This document shows positions 1 through 7,361 of a DNA stretch of 37,053 bases, piece by piece. A model generated the notes under the pieces. It did no database searches. It saw nothing but the letters and a program-made list of their open reading frames with translations, and was not told the origin of the DNA. Source of the stretch: an uncultured Desulfuromonadales bacterium (GTDB lineage: Bacteria > Desulfobacterota > Desulfuromonadia > Geobacterales > Pseudopelobacteraceae); assembly GCA_903868145.1 (NCBI GenBank), contig CAIPTY010000035.1, positions 1-37,053 of the forward strand, read 5' to 3'. A program made the position numbers and the translations under genes. The first letter of the stretch is position 1. The number at the start of each line of letters is the position of its first letter.

Positions 1-3000
1 CCGTCACCGCAACCGGCCTGACCATCAAAGACGGCAGCAGCGCCGACATGACCGGCAACTACACGATTACCTACACCGACAACACTGTCAGCACCATCAC
101 CAAAGCCCCGCTCACCATCACCGCTGCCACAGACAGCCGCCAATACAACGGCACCACATCATCCAGTGCCACACCCACCGTCACCGCTGGCACCGTCTTC
201 AGTGGCGACAGCCTCACAGGCCTCAGTGAGAGTTTTGCCAGCAGAAACGTGCTGGGCACCAACGGCAGTACCCTCACTGTAGCAAACGGCTACACCCTCA
301 CCGACGGCAACAGCGGCGGCAACTATCAGATAACCCTGGCCACCGCCAGCGGCACCATAACCAAAGCTCCGCTCACCATCACCGCCGCTACCGACAGCCG
401 CCAATACAACGGCACCACATCATCCACCGCCACACCCACCGTCACCGCAGGCACCGTCTTCAGCGGCGACAGTCTCACCGGCCTCAGTGAGAGCTTTGCC
501 AGCAGAAACGTCCTCGGCACCGGCGGCAGCACCCTCAATGTCGGCACCGGCTACACCATGACCGACGGCAACAGCGGCGGCAACTACCAGATAACCCTGG
601 CCACCGCCAGCGGCACCATAACCAAAGCTCCGCTCACCATCACCGCCGCCACCAATACCAAAATCTACGACGGCGGAATCACCGCATCAGCAACGCCCAT
701 CGTATCCGGCCTGCAGACCGGCGACACTGTCACCGGACTGGCTGAAACCTACACCGACAAAACCGCCGTCAGCGGCAAAACCCTCACTGTCTCAGCAGGC
801 TACACCGTCAACGACGGCAACAGCGGCGGCAACTACACCGTATCCACCGTAACCAACACAACCGGCGTCATCACCAAAGCCCCGCTGGGAACCACCGGAG
901 CCACCGCCCAGAGCAAGGTCTATGACGGAACAACCGCCGCCACCATCACAGGCGAAACCCTCACCGGCGTTATCACCGGCGACGCAGTAACCGTCAGCGG
1001 CGGCGGAACATTCGCCGACGCAACCGTCGGCACGGTTAAAATAGTAACCGCAGGCCTGATACTGGCAGGCAATGATGCATCCAACTACACCCTGACCCAG
1101 CCGACCGGCCTGACTGCCAATATTACGGCGGCTCCGACGCCAGCACCGACGCCAACACCGACGCCAACACCGACGCCAACACCGACGCCAACACCGACGC
1201 CAACACCGACACCGACACCGACACCTCCGGCAGTCAACCCTGACGTCATCCCGCCGTCCACGCCGACGCCGCCACCAGCACCGACACCTGATAACCAGCA
1301 AGTAAAGCCGCCGGAACTGCCAAAATCTGGTGATAGCGACAAGCCGAAAGACGGCGACAAACCGAAGACCGATGACAAACCGAAGACTGATGATAAACCG
1401 AAAACCGATGATAAGCCGAAGGATAGCGACAAGCCGAAGGACGACGATAAGCCGAAAGATGGTGATAAGCCAAAGGATGGTGATAAGCCAAAGGATGGCG
1501 ATAAGCCGAAGGACGGCGATAAGCCAAAGGACGGCGATAAGCCAAAGGATGACGATAAGCCGAAGGACGGCGATAAGCCGAAGGATGGCGATAAGCCAAA
1601 AGATGGCGATAAACCAGGTGATAGCGATAAGCCGAAGACCGATGATAAGCCGAAGGATGGCGACAAGTCCGGCGATTCTGACAAACCGAAAACTGATGAT
1701 AAACCAAAGACTGACGACAAACCAAAAGATGGCGATAGGAGCGGCGACAGCGACAAGCCGAAGACTGATGACAAGCCGAAGGATGGTGACAAGACGGGCG
1801 AAAGCGATAAGCCGAAGACCGATGATAAGCCGAAGACCGATGATAAGCCGAAAGATGGGGATAAGACCGGCGATAGCTATAAACCGAAAACCGATGATAA
1901 ACCGAAGACTGACGATAAGCCGAAGACTGACGATAAGCCGAAGACTGACGATAAGCCGAAGACCGATGATAAGCCGAAAGGTGACGATAAGTCCGGCGAC
2001 AGCGACAAACCGAAGACCGATGACAAGCCAAAAGACGGGGATAAGTCCGGCGATTCTGACAAACCGAAAGATAACGACAAGCCGAAGGACGGCGATAAGT
2101 CCGGAGATAACGACAAGCCAAAGACCGATGATAAGCCGAAAGATGGCGACAAGACGGGCGACAGCGATAAGCCGAAGACCGATGACAAGCCGAAGGATGG
2201 CGACAAGTCAGGCGATAGCGATAAGCCGAAGACTGATGACAAGCCGAAAGATGGCGATAAGTCTGGTGATGCAGAGAAGCCCAAGACTGACGACAAACCA
2301 ATAGATGGTGACAAGTCCGGCGACAGCGATAAGCCGAAGACCGATGATAAGCCGAAGGATGACGACAAGACGGGCGACAGCGACAAGCCGAAGACCGATG
2401 ATAAGCCGAAAGATGGCGATAAACCCGGCGATAGCGATAAGCCGAAGACCGATGATAAACCGAAGGACGGCGATAAGTCCGGAGACAGCGACAAACCAAA
2501 GACTGACGACAACCCAAAAGATGGTGATAAACCGAAGACTGATGATAAGCCGAAAGATAACGATAAGCCGAAGGATACCGACAAACCAAAGACCGATGAT
2601 AAGCCGAAGGATACCGACAAACCAAAGACCGATGACAAGCCGAAGGATGACGACAAGCCAAAGGATGACGACAAGCCAAAGGATGACGACAAGCCAAAAG
2701 ATGGCGATAAGCCGGTAACTGACGACAAGCCGAAGACTGACTATAAGCCGAAGGATGGTGACAAGCCGGTAACTGACGACAAACCGAAAACCGATGACAA
2801 GCCGAAAGACGGCGATAAGCCGAAGGATGGCGACAAACCGGTAACTGACGACAAGCCAAAAGATACTGATAAACCCGTCGACAGTGGCAGCGGGACTGGT
2901 ACTAGTGGCACCGGTACTGGCACAGGTGACACCGGAACTGGTGGAACTGGTACTGGCGGAACCGGCACAGGTGGAACCGGAACTGGCGGCACTGGCACAG

Positions 3001-3599
3001 GCGGCACTGGTACTGGTGGCACTGGTACTGGTGGAACCGGCACAGGTGGCACCGGCACTGGAGGCACCGGCACTGGCGGCACTGGTACTGGTGGCACTGG
3101 TACTGGTGGCACTGGTACTGGTGGCACTGGTACTGGCGGAACCGGCACAGGTGGAACCGGCACTGGTGGCACCGGCACAGGTGGAACCGGCACAGGTGGA
3201 ACCGGCACAGGTGGCACTGCCTCAGGAGCCACCAACTCCAGCGATACCGGTACCGGCGGCAGTACCGCATCCGGCAGCGCTCCCGGTCGCGGCTCCATCT
3301 CCGGCGGCTTCACCGACGCCAGAGCGCTCAGTGTCGAACAGTCCGCCACGGGATCATTCATCTACCCGATCCCGGAAAGCGCATTCAGCCACAGCAACCC
3401 CAAAGCCGTCATCGCCCTCGAAGCACGCATGGCTGACGGCTCACCCCTGCCCGCCTGGATGTCCTTTGACCCGGTGCGCAAGATCGTATCCGGCACACCA
3501 CCCAAAGGCGCAGGCGGCGAATACAAAATCAGGATCACCGCCAAAGATCAGTTCGGCGGCGAAGCACAAACCATCCTGGACGTAATCATCGGGAAATAG
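1..3599 (+). CDS. Two-partner secretion exoprotein (TpsA-like), 3' part only
   Basis: The reading frame is open from base 3 to the TAG at 3597-3599, and the codons before the first ATG (48) already encode YDG/MBG-like sequence, so the gene starts upstream of the window. In order it encodes YDG/MBG-type beta repeats (to about 1127), a Pro-Thr linker (1131-1290), an Asp/Lys/Pro-rich repeat (1332-2883), Thr-Gly-rich repeats (2931-3215) and a C-terminal Ig-like domain of He_PIG/cadherin-like type (about 3300-3596; note IPESAF, LPAWMSFDP, SGTPP). YDG/MBG domains are common in long filamentous-haemagglutinin-like adhesins. The tpsB gene 15 bases downstream supports secretion through a dedicated outer-membrane pore. 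The N-terminal TPS secretion domain is expected upstream and was not seen. Ligand and role are unknown; adhesion or aggregation is inference. Open frames on other strands and frames here come from the repeats. Confidence 0.85.
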   Translation, partial: VTATGLTIKDGSSADMTGNYTITYTDNTVSTITKAPLTITAATDSRQYNGTTSSSATPTVTAGTVFSGDSLTGLSESFASRNVLGTNGSTLTVANGYTLTDGNSGGNYQITLATASGTITKAPLTITAATDSRQYNGTTSSTATPTVTAGTVFSGDSLTGLSESFASRNVLGTGGSTLNVGTGYTMTDGNSGGNYQITLATASGTITKAPLTITAATNTKIYDGGITASATPIVSGLQTGDTVTGLAETYTDKTAVSGKTLTVSAGYTVNDGNSGGNYTVSTVTNTTGVITKAPLGTTGATAQSKVYDGTTAATITGETLTGVITGDAVTVSGGGTFADATVGTVKIVTAGLILAGNDASNYTLTQPTGLTANITAAPTPAPTPTPTPTPTPTPTPTPTPTPTPTPTPPAVNPDVIPPSTPTPPPAPTPDNQQVKPPELPKSGDSDKPKDGDKPKTDDKPKTDDKPKTDDKPKDSDKPKDDDKPKDGDKPKDGDKPKDGDKPKDGDKPKDGDKPKDDDKPKDGDKPKDGDKPKDGDKPGDSDKPKTDDKPKDGDKSGDSDKPKTDDKPKTDDKPKDGDRSGDSDKPKTDDKPKDGDKTGESDKPKTDDKPKTDDKPKDGDKTGDSYKPKTDDKPKTDDKPKTDDKPKTDDKPKTDDKPKGDDKSGDSDKPKTDDKPKDGDKSGDSDKPKDNDKPKDGDKSGDNDKPKTDDKPKDGDKTGDSDKPKTDDKPKDGDKSGDSDKPKTDDKPKDGDKSGDAEKPKTDDKPIDGDKSGDSDKPKTDDKPKDDDKTGDSDKPKTDDKPKDGDKPGDSDKPKTDDKPKDGDKSGDSDKPKTDDNPKDGDKPKTDDKPKDNDKPKDTDKPKTDDKPKDTDKPKTDDKPKDDDKPKDDDKPKDDDKPKDGDKPVTDDKPKTDYKPKDGDKPVTDDKPKTDDKPKDGDKPKDGDKPVTDDKPKDTDKPVDSGSGTGTSGTGTGTGDTGTGGTGTGGTGTGGTGTGGTGTGGTGTGGTGTGGTGTGGTGTGGTGTGGTGTGGTGTGGTGTGGTGTGGTGTGGTGTGGTGTGGTGTGGTGTGGTASGATNSSDTGTGGSTASGSAPGRGSISGGFTDARALSVEQSATGSFIYPIPESAFSHSNPKAVIALEARMADGSPLPAWMSFDPVRKIVSGTPPKGAGGEYKIRITAKDQFGGEAQTILDVIIGK
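102..1127 (+). repeat. YDG/MBG-type tandem domain repeats
   Basis: Units begin with Lys-Ala-Pro-Leu at 102, 363, 624 and 876. The first two spacings are exactly 261 bases (87 residues) and the third is 252. Units 1 and 2 are nearly identical at DNA level, including codon choice. Unit 3 is clearly diverged (KIYDGG), and the last carries the classical KVYDGTTAA signature. Each unit ends in a Gly-rich GGNY segment and a Gly-Thr/Val-Ile-Thr strand, as in modular beta domains of surface adhesins. Confidence 0.85.
1131..1230 (+). repeat. 12-bp tandem repeat encoding Pro-Thr-Pro-Thr
   Basis: A unit close to ccgacgccaaca is repeated in tandem and encodes an uninterrupted Pro-Thr linker. The protein continues Pro-rich to about 1320. 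Such linkers are usually extended and separate folded domains from a stalk; this is an inference for this protein. Confidence 0.85.
1332..2883 (+). repeat. 18-bp-based repeat encoding Asp/Lys/Pro polyampholyte
   Basis: About 517 codons are built from six-residue units of the types DKPKDG, DKPKTD and DKSGDS. A higher-order 54-bp unit (DKPKTD-DKPKDG-DKSGDS) is visible around 1990-2500. Codons vary synonymously (gat/gac, aag/aaa, ccg/cca) while the peptide is kept. The product would be a highly charged, nearly neutral, Pro-rich and probably disordered chain. All six reading frames stay open for long distances here because of the periodicity. Confidence 0.9.
2931..3215 (+). repeat. 15-bp tandem repeat encoding Thr-Gly-Thr-Gly-Gly, 19 units
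   Basis: The 285 bases divide into 19 in-frame units of 15 bases encoding TGTGG. Glycine and threonine codons vary among units. A shorter irregular Gly-Thr run (2881-2930) precedes it, and a Gly/Ser/Thr-rich run follows to about 3290. Long perfect or near-perfect tandem repeats of this kind are prone to unit gain and loss by slippage, but always in multiples of three bases here, so the frame is kept. Confidence 0.9.
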
Positions 3600-3614
3600 A
3601 CCCAAGGAGCCGTA

Positions 3615-5306
3615 ATGTCCCTATCACTTACAATAACCCTGCTCGCGCTGACCATCACCACCACCACCGCCCTGGCCGCCGACCGTCCCGACTCCGGCAC
3701 CCTGCTACGGGAGAGCGCACCCCCTGCAACCCTCAGGCCCCAGCAGGAAGCTCCCCGGATCGTACCCAAGCCTCAACCCGCAGAAGCCGCACCAGGCGGC
3801 GTCCGGGTAAAGGTAACCGGCTTCAGCTTCAGCGGAAACACCGTCTTCACCGGTGCAGAACTGGCTACCCTGATGGCAGGATATGTGGGTACAGAGCTGA
3901 CCCTGGCCGACCTGAATAACGCAGCCGCAGAGATAACCGCCGCCTATCGTGCCAGAGGCCTTTTCCTCGCCTCCGCCATCATACCACCCCAGACCATCAA
4001 GGCCGACTCACCGGTTGTCATGGAAATCATCGAAGGCATCCTGGAAGGGGTGCGCCTTGATACCAAGCCATCTGAAACCCGCACACCGCGTACCCTGCTC
4101 CAGCGCTACATCAGCCGGGTACCCACCGGCAGACCTGCAGACGAAGGGACACTCAGCGACATGGTCATGCGGATCAACGAGATCCCCGGCATCAGCTCCC
4201 GCATCCTTCTGGAACCGGGCAGCACCCAGGGCACCACCAAGGCGCTGCTGGAGGTAACCGAAGGCAAACCCTACAGCGTCTCCTTTGATACCGACAACCA
4301 TGGCAACTACTCCACCGGATACTACCGCATCGGCTCCAGCCTGGAACTCTACTCCCCCCTGCACCGGGGTGACCTGTTCACCCTGAGGGCACAGACCTCC
4401 TACAGTGGTGATACCCAGTCCGTACAGACCGGCTACACCCTGCCGGTTTCCGCCAGCGGCACCAAACTCGGCTTCAATTACAGCTTCGTCACCTACCAGC
4501 TCGGCAGATCATTCTCTGCACTCAAAGCCAGTGGTGATGCACACGACTTCACCCTCAGCATCACCCAGCCTCTTGTCCGTTCCCGCAGCCTGATCCTCAA
4601 CCTCTCCCTGGCCGGAGAGGCAAAGATACTCGATGACCGCACCGACAGCGCCGGTCTCAAGAACCAGCGTCATACGACTACGGGACAGTTCGGTATCAGC
4701 GGTGTCCAGATGGACACCCTGCTGGGTGGAGGATCGACCGGCTTCTCCCTGACCTACAGCGGCGGCTTTGTGGGTATCGATGATGCGACAACACTCACCA
4801 CTGATCAATCTACAACCGGGCTGCACACAAACGGCGGGTACAACAAGCTGGCCATGAGTCTTTCCCGCAACCAGAGCATCTACAAGAGTCTCTCCTTCTA
4901 CAACGGTATCAACGGCCAGTGGGCATCCACCAACCTGGACAGCGCCGAACAGTTCTCACTGGGAGGCCCCAGTGCGGTCAGAGCCTTCCCGGTCAGCGAG
5001 GCAAGCGGCGACATGGGTCTTGTGAATACGACCGAAGTACGCTACCTGCTCGACAAGCTGGGCAGGATACCCGGCAGTCTGCAACTGGCCGCGTTCTTTG
5101 ACTACGGCTATGCGGTTCTGCACGACAGTCCGCTTGCCGCAGACAACAGCCGCAGCCTTGGGGGTGCCGGTATCGGGATAAGCTGGTTTGATGCAGACAG
5201 TTTCACAATCCGCAGCAGTGTTGCATGGAGAACGGTGGGCAGTGCGACGGGAAAGAGCGAGATTACTGATCCGACGGTGTACTTTCAGGCGGTGAAGAGG
5301 TTTTAG
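3615..5306 (+). CDS. TpsB outer-membrane transporter (ShlB/FhaC/HecB family)
   Basis: 563 residues, normal for the family. It has a hydrophobic signal-like N-terminus (cleavage plausible after TALAA), a POTRA_2-type domain at about residues 49-140 (starting VKVTGFSFSGNTVF) and a C-terminal beta-barrel with a terminal aromatic residue (AVKRF). TpsB proteins recognise the TPS domain of the partner with their POTRA domains and thread it through the 16-stranded barrel; the immediately upstream tpsA is the expected partner. The start is chosen for the aaggag ribosome site at 3604-3609. The n-region has no Lys or Arg before the hydrophobic stretch, which is odd for a Sec signal. The gene lies in the same frame as tpsA, separated by one TAG and five sense codons. 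Confidence 0.9.
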   Translation: MSLSLTITLLALTITTTTALAADRPDSGTLLRESAPPATLRPQQEAPRIVPKPQPAEAAPGGVRVKVTGFSFSGNTVFTGAELATLMAGYVGTELTLADLNNAAAEITAAYRARGLFLASAIIPPQTIKADSPVVMEIIEGILEGVRLDTKPSETRTPRTLLQRYISRVPTGRPADEGTLSDMVMRINEIPGISSRILLEPGSTQGTTKALLEVTEGKPYSVSFDTDNHGNYSTGYYRIGSSLELYSPLHRGDLFTLRAQTSYSGDTQSVQTGYTLPVSASGTKLGFNYSFVTYQLGRSFSALKASGDAHDFTLSITQPLVRSRSLILNLSLAGEAKILDDRTDSAGLKNQRHTTTGQFGISGVQMDTLLGGGSTGFSLTYSGGFVGIDDATTLTTDQSTTGLHTNGGYNKLAMSLSRNQSIYKSLSFYNGINGQWASTNLDSAEQFSLGGPSAVRAFPVSEASGDMGLVNTTEVRYLLDKLGRIPGSLQLAAFFDYGYAVLHDSPLAADNSRSLGGAGIGISWFDADSFTIRSSVAWRTVGSATGKSEITDPTVYFQAVKRF

Positions 5307-5364
5307 GATATTTTTTCTTTCGCACGAGCCTTGCCAGTTTTTTTTATGAAAAGCGAATTTCCCC

Positions 5365-5373
5365 TGCTATACT
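5365..5373 (+). promoter_or_regulatory. Candidate extended -10 promoter for the radical SAM gene
   Basis: TGC-TATACT forms an extended -10 element at 5365-5373, only six bases before the ATG at 5380. No good -35 hexamer lies 16-18 bases upstream; a TTGCCA at 5331-5336 is too far. If used, transcription would begin about at the start codon, giving a leaderless message, which fits the absence of a ribosome site there. The 73-base gap after tpsB has a T-run at 5338-5345 but no hairpin that I can fold. Confidence 0.35.
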
Positions 5374-5379
5374 CACGCA

Positions 5380-7092
5380 ATGAGCTGGAAGATCAAACAG
5401 AAACTACGCGCCCTGCTGGCTTCGGAGATCAATCTCTGCAGGAGCGGAGCTGGCCGGGGCGGAAACCTCTCAATCTGTCTTATATATCCCAACCTGTATC
5501 GTACCGGCATGAGCAGCCTGGGGTTTCAGACTGTCTACCGGCTGTTCACGGATAACCCCGGTTTGCAGTGTGAGCGCGCCTTTCTCCCGGACCGGGATGA
5601 TCTGGAGGAATACCGCCGTAGCGGTTCTCCCCTGCTGTCGCTGGAGTCGCAGCGGCCGGTGGCTGATTTTGACATCATCGCCTTTTCCACCTCCTTCGAG
5701 CCGGACTATCTGAACATTCCCACTATCCTGTCGCTGGCCAGAATTCCCGTGTATGCAGCCGGGCGCAATCAATCGTTCCCGCTGGTGATCGCCGGTGGGG
5801 CGGCGTTTTTTATCAACCCGGAGCCGGTCGCCGATTTCATGGATGTCATCTGCATCGGTGAAGGAGAAGGGATAATCCCCCCCCTGGCGGCGGCGCTGTT
5901 GTCTCCCCGGTACGATGCGACACGGCGTACCCTGTTGTCCGAGCTGGCGACGGTTCCGGGAATCTACGTCCCTTCCCTGTACCATCCAGTCTCTCTTCAG
6001 GGGCAGACGGGCGGGTACACGGTGGAGGAGGGAGCGCCCTATCCGGTAGTCCGTGCCACCGCCTGCCTGGAACAGCACCGGCCATCAGCGTCGCATATCC
6101 TGTCCGAATCCAGCGAGTTCGGCGATATGTTCCTGATCGAGGTGAGTCGCGGTTGTCCCCGGGGATGCCGCTTCTGTAGTTCGGGTTTCATCTATGGGGC
6201 TTTTCGTCAGCAGCCGTATCAACATCTTACTGAACTGGTTGACGAGGGGATCATTCATCGCACGAAAATCGGATTGGTGGGGGCTGCGGTCTCGGATTAC
6301 ACCGATATCGGTCGGATCTGCCGGTATATCCTCGAAAAGGGCGCCAAGGTATCGGTTTCATCCCTGCGAATCGACCGAATTGATGCCGATATGCTGGATG
6401 CCCTGCTGGCCAGCGGCCACAGGACCATTTCACTGGCGCCGGAGGGTGGCTCGCAGCGGCTGCGTGACCTGATCCGCAAAAACCTGACCGAGGCACAGAT
6501 TCTGGATGCCTGCGAGATGCTGATTTCGCGCGATATTCTCAATCTCAGGCTGTATGTCATCATCGGTCTGCCAACCGAGACGGATGCCGACCTAGACGAG
6601 TTGATCCGGCTGGTGGAAACGATACGCGTCCGGGTTATCGAACGCGCACGGGTCAACAAGCGGCTGGGTGAGATTACGGTGTCGGTCAACCCCTTTATTC
6701 CCAAGCCGTTTACCCCCCTCCAGTGGTGCGGGATGGAGCCGATTGCCTCGCTGGAACGGAAAGTGAAACTGCTGGAAACCCGCCTGCGTCCCCTGTCAAA
6801 CGTGCGGCTCAAGGTTGAGAGCCTGCGGGAGTCATACCTGCAGGCGCTCCTGTCACGGGGAGATCGACGGATCGCCCCGCTACTTGTTGCAATGTCCGAA
6901 GGAGCCAGCCTCAAGGAGGCTGCAAAGGCGTGCCGGATCGACACCGACTGGTATGTTCAGCGCACTGTCGCGGTTGATGAGTTTCTGCCATGGAGTGTCA
7001 TCGGTACGGCGGATATTGAGGCGTTGCGGCAGGAGTACAGGCGTGCCCTTGATGAACCTGAAAAAAGCCGATTTCAGGAAAAACACACATGA
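5380..7092 (+). CDS. B12-binding-type radical SAM protein
   Basis: 570 residues. The N-terminal ~170 residues resemble a cobalamin-binding-like domain (IYPNLYRTGMSSLGFQ near residue 35; FEPDYLNI). The radical SAM core follows with the 4Fe-4S motif at Cys259, Cys263 and Cys266 (CPRGCRFC), a SISLAPEGGS-like strand-loop (here TISLAPEGGS) near residue 350 and a VNPFIPKPFTP segment near 435. The fold suggests a YgiQ/TIGR03960-like B12-radical SAM enzyme; the substrate is not recognisable. The ATG at 5380 has no clear ribosome site. The stop overlaps the next ATG (ATGA, 7089-7092), so the 59-residue Cys4 protein should be translationally coupled. Confidence 0.85.
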   Translation: MSWKIKQKLRALLASEINLCRSGAGRGGNLSICLIYPNLYRTGMSSLGFQTVYRLFTDNPGLQCERAFLPDRDDLEEYRRSGSPLLSLESQRPVADFDIIAFSTSFEPDYLNIPTILSLARIPVYAAGRNQSFPLVIAGGAAFFINPEPVADFMDVICIGEGEGIIPPLAAALLSPRYDATRRTLLSELATVPGIYVPSLYHPVSLQGQTGGYTVEEGAPYPVVRATACLEQHRPSASHILSESSEFGDMFLIEVSRGCPRGCRFCSSGFIYGAFRQQPYQHLTELVDEGIIHRTKIGLVGAAVSDYTDIGRICRYILEKGAKVSVSSLRIDRIDADMLDALLASGHRTISLAPEGGSQRLRDLIRKNLTEAQILDACEMLISRDILNLRLYVIIGLPTETDADLDELIRLVETIRVRVIERARVNKRLGEITVSVNPFIPKPFTPLQWCGMEPIASLERKVKLLETRLRPLSNVRLKVESLRESYLQALLSRGDRRIAPLLVAMSEGASLKEAAKACRIDTDWYVQRTVAVDEFLPWSVIGTADIEALRQEYRRALDEPEKSRFQEKHT

Positions 7093-7268
7093 GAACCTGC
7101 ACGATGTGCAAGAAAGAGTACGATGAGACGGCGCCGCTGTCCGACTATGCCCAGGCGGGCGAATGGCTGGCAGGCGAGGTCTGGCGTGATGCCGGGGAAC
7201 TCTGTCCGCTATGCCTGGAGAATCGAGCCCGTTTGGTTATGATGTACCATCACGAATTTAACACGTAA
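7089..7268 (+). CDS. Small Cys4 (zinc-ribbon-like) protein, 59 aa
   Basis: A short frame starts at the ATG overlapping the stop of the radical SAM gene and ends at TAA 7266-7268. It has two CxxC pairs, Cys4/Cys7 (CTMC) and Cys39/Cys42 (CPLC), separated by an acidic segment. This spacing suits one structural zinc site, or a small metal or redox site. The ATGA overlap and the Cys pattern support a real gene rather than chance. The role is unknown; a partner of the upstream enzyme is inference. It ends at the A-tract that serves as the U-tract of the convergent ftsZ terminator. Confidence 0.7.
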   Translation: MRTCTMCKKEYDETAPLSDYAQAGEWLAGEVWRDAGELCPLCLENRARLVMMYHHEFNT

Positions 7269-7310
7269 AAAAGCCCGGTTCTCCAGGAGGGGGAAAGCGG
7301 AGAGCCGGGC
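7267..7310 (-). terminator. Rho-independent terminator of the dcw operon after ftsZ
   Basis: On the minus strand a 12-bp stem (GCCCGGCTCTCC with GGAGAACCGGGC, one wobble; 7299-7310 and 7273-7284) is followed by six U residues (7267-7272). It lies about 50 bases downstream of the ftsZ stop. No T-run follows on the plus strand, so it acts mainly for the minus strand. Confidence 0.9.
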
Positions 7311-7361
7311 AATAACGAGGGGCAACGCAGCGCGATGCCCCTCTGACAATTGGTACGCAGA

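Noticed and set aside
1085-2859. Long open frames on the minus strand and other plus frames within the repeat region
   Set aside because: They mirror the 18-bp periodicity (endless LSPSFG- or CHRSSAY-like peptides) and have no ribosome sites; shadows of the exoprotein.
1332-3215. CRISPR-like periodic repeats
   Set aside because: No unique spacers; repeats are in frame, vary synonymously and encode a continuous protein.
6815-7126. 103-aa plus-strand frame over the end of the radical SAM gene
   Set aside because: Out-of-frame shadow; the overlapping 59-aa Cys4 frame at 7089 is better supported by ATGA coupling and paired Cys.
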